Positions 9,329-16,247 of a stretch of 64,000 bases of DNA are shown here, piece after piece; the stretch's first letter is position 1; each line of letters starts with the position of its first letter. Position numbers and translations under genes: made by a program. The DNA comes from an uncultured Prevotella sp. Lineage in GTDB: Bacteria > Bacteroidota > Bacteroidia > Bacteroidales > Bacteroidaceae. The notes under the pieces are model-generated. The model was not told where the DNA came from and ran no database searches. It saw nothing but the letters and a program-made list of their open reading frames with translations. The stretch spans positions 1 through 64,000 of the forward strand of contig ONHQ01000001.1 of the NCBI GenBank assembly GCA_900317685.1, given 5' to 3'.

Positions 9329-9400
9329 CAAGGGGGCGCGGGTGGCTGTGGGCAAGGGGGCGCGCCTGATTGTAGACAAGGGGGCGCGCCTGGTTGTAAC
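9329..9400. repeat. Three GC-rich 24-nt tandem repeats
   Basis: CAAGGGGGCGCG starts at 9329, 9353 and 9377 with a regular 24-base period. The last unit runs into a CCTGGTT/AACCAGG palindrome (9389-9404). The array lies between the end of the DUF4468 gene and the start of the small membrane gene. The plus strand could encode an eight-residue repeat (KGARLIVD-like), but the frame has no family-like sequence. Confidence 0.75.
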
Positions 9401-9494
9401 CAGGCGAACGGAACACCAAAACCACAGGGCTGCGCGGGGGCTCTTTCCCGGCTCTTGGGGGAGATTGCCTGCTCTTGAGGGGGATGGTAAGGGA

Positions 9495-10160
9495 TCAGTA
9501 TTTGATCTCTAAGGCTTTGCAGATCTTGCCGAAGATGTTGTCCTTGCGGTCGATGGTCTTGCGGCGGAACTTGCCACTGCCTTTATAGAGCTTGGTCTTT
9601 TTCTTGTTCAGTGCGTGCTTGTCCGTGATCCAGTCGTCAGCCTTGACCGACATACCCTCGGAGTCGCCGCGGTCCATCTCATACTGATAGGAGATGCGCT
9701 CCATGGTGCAGTGGATGTGACCGTCGGTAGCCTGGGCGATGATCGTGTAGTTAAATACGGTGCGGTCGAGCGAGAGGAAGGAGCTTTGGAATACCAGCCA
9801 TTCCTTGTAGCGGGCGGCGATGGTGTGCTCGCCTTTGTTGACCACGGATATCTTGCTGTTGGGGAACTCGCATTGCTCCTGGGTGAGCGCCTGCAGGGCA
9901 CCGTAGACGGCGGAATAGATCTGGTCAGCGGTCTTTCCTGGGACGTCGCGGTCGAGGGTGAAGACCACCTTGCCGTCGATCTCAGGTACGGCACCGGCGA
10001 GATATTTGGCATTCTCCAGTTTCTTCTGTGCTTCGGCCTTGGCTTTTTGGGCCTGCTCCGCCTTGATCTGCGTGGAGTCTACAGAGGGTGCTTCCCATGT
10101 GTTCTGGGCCATACATGCCAAGGGCATCAAGGCCAGCAATGCGATGATGATTTTCTTCAT
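9495..10160 (-). CDS. Secreted DUF4468-domain protein
   Basis: The protein has 221 residues with a signal peptide (ALLALMPLACMAQ). An Ala/Lys-rich helical segment (about 32-52) precedes a DUF4468-like domain (about 60-165: VVFTLDRDVPGKTADQIYSA, then RTVFNYTIIAQATDGHIHCT and the RISYQYEMDR strand). The C-terminus is strongly basic (KKKTKLYKGSGKFRRKTIDR). The function of the family is unknown, and it is expected in the periplasm or outer membrane. It is a single gene with its own -7 promoter element at 10186-10193. Confidence 0.8.
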   Translation of the reverse strand: MKKIIIALLALMPLACMAQNTWEAPSVDSTQIKAEQAQKAKAEAQKKLENAKYLAGAVPEIDGKVVFTLDRDVPGKTADQIYSAVYGALQALTQEQCEFPNSKISVVNKGEHTIAARYKEWLVFQSSFLSLDRTVFNYTIIAQATDGHIHCTMERISYQYEMDRGDSEGMSVKADDWITDKHALNKKKTKLYKGSGKFRRKTIDRKDNIFGKICKALEIKY

Positions 10161-10185
10161 AATCCTAAGTTTGCCTATAATATTG

Positions 10186-10193
10186 CAAAGTTA
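10186..10193 (-). promoter_or_regulatory. -7 promoter element of the DUF4468 gene
   Basis: TAACTTTG on the minus strand matches the Bacteroidota -7 consensus TAnnTTTG and lies 25 bases before the ATG. No clear TTTG at -33 was seen. Confidence 0.55.
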
Positions 10194-10292
10194 CGAAATA
10201 ATGTGGTATTACAAAGGCGGGGTGTTGGTTTTAACGTTTGTTTGGTATAGAAGGAATAGAGATGATAGAAGCTGTAGAGACTATAGAAGCTA

Positions 10293-10334
10293 TAGAAGAG
10301 ATAGGGAGGACCATAGAAGAGATAGGGAGGATAG
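10293..10334. repeat. 21-nt direct repeat, two copies
   Basis: TAGAAGAGATAGGGAGGA occurs at 10293 and again at 10314, preceded by further TAGAAGC-type fragments from 10264. It is non-coding and lies between uvrB and the DUF4468 promoter. Confidence 0.7.
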
Positions 10335-10372
10335 AGAGACGGCAAGGCGTGCTGAACCCTGCCATTCTCTGC

Positions 10373-10435
10373 TTATTCTTTTAGCTCTCGATGTTATTCT
10401 TTTAGCTCTCATCGTTATTTTTTCATCTCCAACTG
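10373..10435. repeat. 21-nt tandem repeat that includes the uvrB stop codon
   Basis: Three units start at 10373, 10394 and 10415, each beginning TTATT. The first two share TTATTCTTTTAGCTCTC. The third, more diverged unit is the last six codons plus the TAA stop of uvrB, so the array looks like duplication of the gene's own 3' end. Confidence 0.65.
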
Positions 10436-12454
10436 CTTTTCGAGCCTTACGATCTCGTCGCGGTACTGAGCAGCCTGGATGAAGTCGAGGTTCTTGGCAG
10501 CCTGCTCCATGAGTGCCTTGGTGTTGGCGATGCTCTTTTCCAGTTCCGGTCGTGTCATGTGCAGGATGATCGGGTCGGCAGCCACCACTGAGGTTTCCTC
10601 CGGTCCGCTGTAGGCTATCGGCTTGTCGGTGGCGCGGCGCATACTCGTCTCCTCGCTCTTGGTCTGCGGCATGGAGCTCTTGATGGCCTTGACAATCTGC
10701 TTGGGCGTGATGTGGTGGTCCTCATTGTATTTAAGCTGAATGCTTCTGCGGCGGGCTGTCTCGTCGATGGTTTTCTGCATGCTGTCGGTGATGGTGTCGG
10801 CATACATGATCACCTTGCCATTGACATTACGGGCGGCACGACCGGCAGTCTGTGTCAGCGAACGGTGAGAGCGCAGGAAACCCTCCTTGTCGGCATCGAG
10901 GATGGCAACCAAAGAAACCTCCGGAAGGTCGAGACCCTCACGCAGAAGGTTCACGCCGACAAGCACGTCGTAGACACCGGCGCGCAGGTCGTTCATGATC
11001 TGTACACGGTCGAGCGTGGCCACGTCACTGTGGATGTAGTTGGCCTTCACGCCGTGGTTGAGGAGGTATTCGGTGAGTTCCTCGGCCATGCGCTTGGTCA
11101 GCGTGGTGACAAGGACACGCTCGTCGCGATGGCTGCGGGTAAGTATCTCGTCGAGCAGGTCGTCGATTTGGTTTTCCGACGGGCGCACCTCTATCTCCGG
11201 ATCGAGCAGTCCGGTGGGTCGGATAAGCTGTTCCACGACCACGCCGTCAGCTTCCTGCAACTCATAATCAGCAGGTGTGGCACTGACATAAATGACTTGA
11301 TGGATCATCTCATGGAACTCCTCGAAGCGGAGCGGGCGGTTGTCGAAGGCTGCCGGAAGGCGGAAACCATACTGCACGAGGTTTTGCTTGCGGGCACGGT
11401 CACCGCCATACATCGCGCTGATCTGCGGTACGCTGACGTGACTCTCGTCGATGACCATCAGATAGTCTTTGGGGAAGAAGTCGAGCAGGCAGTAAGGACG
11501 CTGTCCCGGTTCACGGCCGTCGAAATAGCGCGAATAGTTCTCGATGCCCGAGCAATGGCCGAGTTCCTTGATCATCTCCAGGTCGTACTCCACACGTTCC
11601 TTGATGCGTTGTGCCTTCAGGTCATCGCCCATCTCCTTGAAATGGTCGATTTGCTTGGCGAGATCGTCCTGGATATGACTCACGGCGCTGTTGGTCTGTT
11701 CCTGTGTGGTGACAAAGAGGTTGGCGGGATAGATATGGTAGTCTTCGAAGCGCTGAAGCGTGTGCATGGTGACAGCGTCGCATTCTTCGATGCTGTCGAT
11801 CTCGTCGTCCCACCACGTCACGCGCAGGATGTTGTCGCTGTAGGCCATGGCGATGTTCACCGTGTCGCCTTTCACTGAGAAGCAACCACGTTGCAGGTCG
11901 ATGTCGTTGCGGACATAGAGTGCGGTGACGAGCTTGCGCAGGAACACGTTGCGGTCGATTTTCTCGCCCTGCTTGATGTCGATGATGCTTTCCTGCATGG
12001 CCACGGGACCGCCCATGCCGTAGATACACGACACCGACGACACCACGATGACATCCTGACGCCCCGAGAGCAGATCGCTGACGGCGGCCAGCCGCAACTT
12101 GTCGATTTCCTCGTTGATGGCCAGATCCTTCTCGATATACAGGTCTGTGGCCGGCAGATATGCCTCGGGTTGGTAGTAGTCGTAGTACGAGACATAGTAG
12201 TCTACGGCATTGTTGGGGAAGAACCCCTTCATCTCCTCGTAGAGCTGGGCGGCCAAAGTCTTGTTGTGGCTCAGCACCAGCGTAGGCTTGTTGACGTTGG
12301 CGATGACGTTGGCGACGGTAAACGTCTTGCCCGATCCGGTGACACCGAGCAATACCTGCGCAGGGTCTCCGGCCTCGATGCCCTCTGTGAGTTGGCGTAT
12401 TGCCTGTGGCTGATCGCCGGTTGGCTTGTATTTTGAAGTAAGTTGGAAGTTCAT
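10415..12454 (-). CDS. uvrB: Excinuclease ABC subunit B
   Basis: With the ATG at 12454 the protein has 679 residues, normal for UvrB. It is the DNA-damage-loading helicase-like subunit of nucleotide excision repair and acts with UvrA and UvrC. Walker A GVTGSGKT lies near residue 40. The beta-hairpin region follows (YYVSYYDYYQPEAYLPATDL), then DEB-like VIDESHVSVPQ, helicase motif VSATPADYE, motif VGVNLLREGLDLPEV, QTAGRAARN, and a C-terminal UVR domain (LEKSIANTKALMEQAAKNLDF). An upstream in-frame Met at 12493 would cross the promoter and is not preferred. The last codons form one unit of a 21-nt repeat. Confidence 0.98.
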   Translation of the reverse strand: MNFQLTSKYKPTGDQPQAIRQLTEGIEAGDPAQVLLGVTGSGKTFTVANVIANVNKPTLVLSHNKTLAAQLYEEMKGFFPNNAVDYYVSYYDYYQPEAYLPATDLYIEKDLAINEEIDKLRLAAVSDLLSGRQDVIVVSSVSCIYGMGGPVAMQESIIDIKQGEKIDRNVFLRKLVTALYVRNDIDLQRGCFSVKGDTVNIAMAYSDNILRVTWWDDEIDSIEECDAVTMHTLQRFEDYHIYPANLFVTTQEQTNSAVSHIQDDLAKQIDHFKEMGDDLKAQRIKERVEYDLEMIKELGHCSGIENYSRYFDGREPGQRPYCLLDFFPKDYLMVIDESHVSVPQISAMYGGDRARKQNLVQYGFRLPAAFDNRPLRFEEFHEMIHQVIYVSATPADYELQEADGVVVEQLIRPTGLLDPEIEVRPSENQIDDLLDEILTRSHRDERVLVTTLTKRMAEELTEYLLNHGVKANYIHSDVATLDRVQIMNDLRAGVYDVLVGVNLLREGLDLPEVSLVAILDADKEGFLRSHRSLTQTAGRAARNVNGKVIMYADTITDSMQKTIDETARRRSIQLKYNEDHHITPKQIVKAIKSSMPQTKSEETSMRRATDKPIAYSGPEETSVVAADPIILHMTRPELEKSIANTKALMEQAAKNLDFIQAAQYRDEIVRLEKQLEMKK

Positions 12455-12459
12455 AAGTG

Positions 12460-12467
12460 CAAATATA
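12460..12467 (-). promoter_or_regulatory. -7 promoter element very close to the uvrB start
   Basis: TATATTTG on the minus strand matches TAnnTTTG but ends only five bases before the ATG at 12454. If it is used, the transcript would be nearly leaderless. Confidence 0.4.
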
Positions 12468-12518
12468 CGACTTTTATAGCATTGCACGTACATTTTATGC
12501 TAAAAAATGTTCTATGCC

Positions 12519-12549
12519 TTTGTGAATAAAATATTTATATGTAAATTTG
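12519..12549 (+). promoter_or_regulatory. Promoter of the bamD-rpoZ operon
   Basis: TTTG at 12519-12522 and TAAATTTG at 12542-12549 are separated by 19 bases, as in the Bacteroidota -33/-7 promoter. The bamD ATG follows 18 bases later. Confidence 0.7.
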
Positions 12550-12567
12550 CAGTTCAAAAGTGTAGAT

Positions 12568-13401
12568 ATGAAGAAAACGTGTCTCCTTACATTAGGTTTC
12601 GTCTTGTTGTTCACCAGTTGTGCGCAAGAGTTCAACCGAGTGTATAAGTCATCCGACTATCGCTATAAGTACGAATACGCCAAGGAGTGCTTTGCCGAGG
12701 GCAAGTATACCCGTGCCACGACGCTTCTCCAGGATCTTATCGTTCCGGAAAAGGGCAGCCGCGACGCTCAGGAATGCCTTTATATGTTGGGCATGGCTGA
12801 ATATTGCAGCCGTGACTATGTGACCGCCTCCGAGACTTTCAGCAAGTACACCAAGAGCTATCCTCGCGGCTACTTCGCTGAGATGGCCTATTACTATGTA
12901 GGTCAAAGTCTCTATATGTCTACGCCCGAGCCCCGTCTCGACCAGAGTCAGACCGTGCAGGCAATATCGGCTTTTCAGACCTATCTCGACCTTTTCCCCG
13001 ATGCCAAGATGAAGGAGACGGCACAGAAGCGCCTCTTCGACTTGCAGGACAAGCTTGTGGAGAAAGAGCTCTATTCGGCCCGGCTCTATTACAACCTCGG
13101 AACCTATTTCGGCAACTGCTCCGACGGCGGCAACAACTACGAGGCTTGCATCGTCACGGCAGAGAATGCCTTGAAGGACTATCCCTATACCAAGCGCCGC
13201 GAGGACTTCGCCCTGCTGATCATGAAAAGCAAATACGAGCTGGCGCAGCAGAGCGTGGAGTCGAAGAAGATGGAGCGTTTCCAGGATGCCGAGGACGAGG
13301 CTTACGGCTTTGTCAATGAATATCCCGACTCGAAGGAACGCAAACTTGCTGAGGAATATATTGCCAAATGCAAGAAGATAACAAGCACGGCGAAGGACTG
13401 A
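12568..13401 (+). CDS. bamD: Outer-membrane assembly lipoprotein BamD
   Basis: Starting at ATG 12568 the protein has 277 residues with a lipoprotein signal ending in LFTSC (Cys at about 18). It contains TPR-like helices (YEYAKECFAEGKYTRATTLL, AEYCSRDYVTASETFSKYTK, AISAFQTYLDLFPD) characteristic of BamD/YfiO. It is anchored at the inner face of the outer membrane and works with BamA in inserting beta-barrel proteins such as the SusC and porin proteins here. rpoZ follows after an 84-base gap that holds a 22-nt direct repeat, and then a DUF4293 gene. This gene order is familiar from Bacteroidota. Confidence 0.93.
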   Translation: MKKTCLLTLGFVLLFTSCAQEFNRVYKSSDYRYKYEYAKECFAEGKYTRATTLLQDLIVPEKGSRDAQECLYMLGMAEYCSRDYVTASETFSKYTKSYPRGYFAEMAYYYVGQSLYMSTPEPRLDQSQTVQAISAFQTYLDLFPDAKMKETAQKRLFDLQDKLVEKELYSARLYYNLGTYFGNCSDGGNNYEACIVTAENALKDYPYTKRREDFALLIMKSKYELAQQSVESKKMERFQDAEDEAYGFVNEYPDSKERKLAEEYIAKCKKITSTAKD

Positions 13402-13417
13402 TGTCCTCCCGCCTTTT

Positions 13418-13461
13418 GTAAGTCAATAATAGGAAATTCGTAAGTCAATAAAAGATAATCA
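13418..13461. repeat. 22-nt direct repeat, two copies
   Basis: GTAAGTCAATAA/GTAAGTCAATAA begin at 13418 and 13440, exactly 22 bases apart, in the bamD-rpoZ gap. The two copies diverge in their second halves. Confidence 0.65.
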
Positions 13462-13485
13462 ACAATAGATAATACTATAGATAGA

Positions 13486-13842
13486 ATGGATTATAGAAAA
13501 TCAAATGCTCCGGTAAACACCATCACCCGCAATGTGATGGACTTGTGCAAAGAGACTGGTAACATCTATGAGAGTGTCGTGATCATTTCGAAGCGCGCCA
13601 ACCAGATTTCTGTTCAGATCAAGGAAGACCTGAGCAAGAAGCTCTCGGAGTTCGCTTCTTACAACGACTCTTTGGAGGAAGTGTTTGAAAACCGTGAGCA
13701 GATTGAAATCAGCCGCTATTACGAGAAGTTGCCAAAGCCGTCGTTGCTGGCAACACAGGAGTTTATCGAAGGAAAGATCTACTGGAGAAATCCCGCTGAC
13801 GAGGTGCCCGCTGACAACGAGCGTAAAGACGATCTGATCTGA
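13486..13842 (+). CDS. rpoZ: RNA polymerase omega subunit (Bacteroidota type)
   Basis: The protein has 118 residues, starting MDYRKSNAPVNTITRNVMDL. This start, the segment ETGNIYESVVIISKRANQIS and the following amphipathic helices (KEDLSKKLSEFASYNDSLEE) match the diverged omega/Rpb6-like subunit of Bacteroidota, which stabilises the beta-prime subunit. It follows bamD, and its TGA stop overlaps the ATG of the DUF4293 gene by one base, which implies coupled translation. The call rests on the conserved N-terminus and on gene order. Confidence 0.85.
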   Translation: MDYRKSNAPVNTITRNVMDLCKETGNIYESVVIISKRANQISVQIKEDLSKKLSEFASYNDSLEEVFENREQIEISRYYEKLPKPSLLATQEFIEGKIYWRNPADEVPADNERKDDLI

Positions 13843-14291
13843 TGATACAACGCAAGCAAACTGTTTTCCTGTTGTTGGCATTGGCAGCCGTCATTGTCTG
13901 CCTCTGCCTGCCGTTGGGAGCCATCGAGCCTAAGGGCATGGGTGTACCTGCGCTGTTCTATAACATCGGGCTTTACGCCAACGGTGGCTATCAGATTCAT
14001 CCGCTGCTCTTCGTCGACTTGGTCATCACCGGTGTACTGACACTGGCTTGCATCCCTCTGTTCAAGAAGCGCAAGATGCAGATGAAGATTTGTGTGGCAA
14101 ATATCGTACTGACGTTGGTATGGTATGGCTATTATGCTTTCTGTGTTCTGCACCTTTTCAAGGATATGGGCACGTTCCATCCTCGTTTTGCCGGTTGCCT
14201 GCCATTGGTGGCACTGATTCTTTTCGTTTTGGCCTATCGTGGTATCAAGGCCGATGAGGAACTGGTACGGTCGATGGACAGAATCCGATAA
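13842..14291 (+). CDS. DUF4293-family integral membrane protein
   Basis: The protein has 149 residues and four predicted TM helices (about 7-27, 51-71, 79-99, 115-133). The opening MIQRKQTVFLLLALAAVIVC and the arrangement of two helix pairs match DUF4293. It shares one base with the rpoZ stop and ends an apparent bamD-rpoZ-DUF4293 operon, followed by a strong hairpin terminator. The function is unknown. Its location is the inner membrane. Confidence 0.85.
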   Translation: MIQRKQTVFLLLALAAVIVCLCLPLGAIEPKGMGVPALFYNIGLYANGGYQIHPLLFVDLVITGVLTLACIPLFKKRKMQMKICVANIVLTLVWYGYYAFCVLHLFKDMGTFHPRFAGCLPLVALILFVLAYRGIKADEELVRSMDRIR

Positions 14292-14319
14292 GCGACTACA
14301 CCTTATTATATATATAACA

Positions 14320-14360
14320 AACAAGCCCCCTTGCTGCATGAAGTAGCAAGGGGGCTTGTT
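14320..14360. terminator. Bidirectional terminator
   Basis: A perfect 16-base stem (14320-14335 and 14345-14360, AACAAGCCCCCTTGCT and complement) with a nine-base loop lies between two converging genes and is flanked by T-rich sequence on both strands. Confidence 0.8.
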
Positions 14361-14388
14361 GTTGTTATATGGTCAGGACGGATGATGT

Positions 14389-15204
14389 TTACAGTCCCAG
14401 TCCTTTCAGTGCCTTCCCGGCAGCCTTATTGACGGCGTCGTTGGCCTTGTTGGCAGCCTTGTTGACTTTCTCAGCGGCTTTGTTCTGTGCTTTGGTCACA
14501 GCCTCGTTGGCTTTGGACGCAGCTTTGTTGGCCTCTTCATTGACCTTGTTCTCAGCAGCGGTCTTGGCGTTGTTGACGGCTTGGTTGGCAGCCTGCTCGG
14601 CAGCAGCCTTGGCTGTGGCGGGAGCAGCGTCGATGGCGGCTTTGGCAGCGGCGGGGGCGTTCTTCAAAACAGCGGCGGCAGCTTCTGCAGTGGCAGCAGC
14701 GGCGGCACCCTTCTGCAAGTAAGGAGAGGCGAGGTTCACGACATCTTGGGCAACAGCCTTCTTGGCTTCGTCGGCGGTAGTGGCTGCGGTAGTAGGCAGG
14801 TTCTCGATGTTTGTGATCAGGTCGGCGATGGTCGTATTGTTGGTAGCGACGCTCTTCAGCGTCTGCTCATTGTCCTTGACGAATTTCTTGATGGCGGCAC
14901 CGTAAGCCTTGGCATCGTCGAGTTTGCCGGCATTGACCAGAGTCTTGTAAGTGGTGGCCAGATCTGCCAGTGCTGTTGTCACCTGCTTGGGATCTTTCTT
15001 CTCAATGGCGCTTGTGGCCTGTGCGGTCAGCGCGTTGAGTGTGGACTTGGTCTCAGGAGCAAGAGCTGTGGTGTCTACCTGCTCCGTACTGTCGGCTGTT
15101 GCCGTTGAGTCTGTAGCCTCGGCAGCAGACTTTGTCTTGCTTCCTCCGCAGCTGGCAAACAGCATAGCAGCTACGGCCATGACTAAAAGAACATTCTTTT
15201 TCAT
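14389..15204 (-). CDS. Ala/Lys-rich lipoprotein with 11-residue helical repeats
   Basis: The protein has 271 residues and a lipoprotein signal (AAMLFASCGGS, Cys at about 19). A Thr/Asp/Ser-rich tether precedes a helical domain at about 50-165. The C-terminal 100 residues are almost only A, K, N, E, V, D and T. The last four blocks are 11 residues each: NKAASKANEAV, TKAQNKAAEKV, NKAANKANDAV, NKAAGKALKGL. Such 11-mers form amphipathic 11/3 helices in LEA-like and synuclein-like proteins, which can lie on membranes. No family with known function was recognised. The gene stands alone. Binding to lipid or cell wall is inference. Confidence 0.8.
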   Translation of the reverse strand: MKKNVLLVMAVAAMLFASCGGSKTKSAAEATDSTATADSTEQVDTTALAPETKSTLNALTAQATSAIEKKDPKQVTTALADLATTYKTLVNAGKLDDAKAYGAAIKKFVKDNEQTLKSVATNNTTIADLITNIENLPTTAATTADEAKKAVAQDVVNLASPYLQKGAAAAATAEAAAAVLKNAPAAAKAAIDAAPATAKAAAEQAANQAVNNAKTAAENKVNEEANKAASKANEAVTKAQNKAAEKVNKAANKANDAVNKAAGKALKGLGL

Positions 15205-15250
15205 GTTTTTGATGGTTAAAAAGTGATTGCTATTTGATGTTTACTCCTTG

Positions 15251-16237
15251 TCATTCTTCATAGTCATCAAGTACCTTTTTCATTCTTGCGCGTCCAATGG
15301 CGATGAGTCGCTCAGATTTGTCATAGTCAGAACCGCTGAACCTGCGCATGGGGATGTCCAGGAGAATATCAGGAGGACAGAGTCTGAGCATGAGCTGCGC
15401 GTTTTGGTGGATCATGATGCTGGCGGTACGGTTCAACAATGTGAAGTAGTTGAAGTCGAGTTTCAATCCTCCTGGTACGATACGGTTGAGCAGTTGCAGG
15501 GTGCGCGATGACGCCATACGCTGACGTTCGGCGGTGCGTTTCAGTTCCAATTCTCCTTCATAGTCATGTCCGCAGACGTTGACGGCCACGAGCAGATCGC
15601 CTTTGTGCCGCTCCACACGGTTGAGAGGCAGAGGATTGGTGGTGCCTCCGTCGATGAGCAGCTTGTCGCCGAGGTGCATAGGCTCGAAGTAGGCAGGCAG
15701 AGAGATGCTCGCGCGTATGGCTTCATAGAGGGAGCCGTGGCGGAAGACCACCTCGTGACCGCTTTCCCAATCTGTGGAGATGGCGGCATAAGGAATGGGC
15801 AGCTTGTCGATGTCGGTATCTGGGACAATGGTCTTGAGTGTGTCTATGATGCGCTTGCCTTTGACCAGATGGTCCAAGCTGGGCGAATAGTCAGTGAGTT
15901 CCCGAATCTTTCGTTTGTCGATCGTCTGCATCCATGAGCGGTAGGTCTCGAGGTTCCCGGTTGCATACATGCCGGCGACGAGGGCTCCCATCGACGTTCC
16001 TGCTATGGAGCGGATGTGGTAGCCACGGTCAAGAAGTTCCTCGATGGCACCTATGTGTGCCAAACCGCGTGCCCCGCCACTGGAGAGCACAAGCGCCACG
16101 TCCTTTTTCCGGCCACGTATGCGGCGGATGACGGTGTCCTTCACTTCTGTGAATAAATTGAGCAGGTTGCTGCTTTCTGTACTCTCTGTCATGTTTGCTG
16201 TTGTTTTTTCTTGGGCCTTTAGCGCTACTCCCATCAT
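15251..16237 (-). CDS. Patatin-like phospholipase (RssA/NTE type)
   Basis: The product has 328 residues. It has the patatin oxyanion loop (SSGGARGLAHIG, Gly/Arg at about 54-58), the nucleophile elbow GTSMG with Ser82 and the catalytic Asp in LIDGGTTNPLP (near residue 197), forming a Ser-Asp dyad that hydrolyses acyl ester bonds of lipids. A 40-residue polar leader precedes the domain, and no clear signal peptide is present, so a cytoplasmic or inner-membrane site is likely. The start at 16237 lies 10 bases after the preceding gene's stop, and an ATG at 16192 (MTESTES) is an equally good candidate. It probably forms a two-gene unit with the AAA-ATPase gene. Confidence 0.9.
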   Translation of the reverse strand: MMGVALKAQEKTTANMTESTESSNLLNLFTEVKDTVIRRIRGRKKDVALVLSSGGARGLAHIGAIEELLDRGYHIRSIAGTSMGALVAGMYATGNLETYRSWMQTIDKRKIRELTDYSPSLDHLVKGKRIIDTLKTIVPDTDIDKLPIPYAAISTDWESGHEVVFRHGSLYEAIRASISLPAYFEPMHLGDKLLIDGGTTNPLPLNRVERHKGDLLVAVNVCGHDYEGELELKRTAERQRMASSRTLQLLNRIVPGGLKLDFNYFTLLNRTASIMIHQNAQLMLRLCPPDILLDIPMRRFSGSDYDKSERLIAIGRARMKKVLDDYEE

Positions 16238-16247
16238 TTGTTTGCTT

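Noticed and set aside
9240-9512. 90-codon plus-strand frame with KGARLIVD-like repeats
   Set aside because: It overlaps the starts and ends of real genes, has no promoter or homologous feel, and is explained by the 24-nt DNA repeat.
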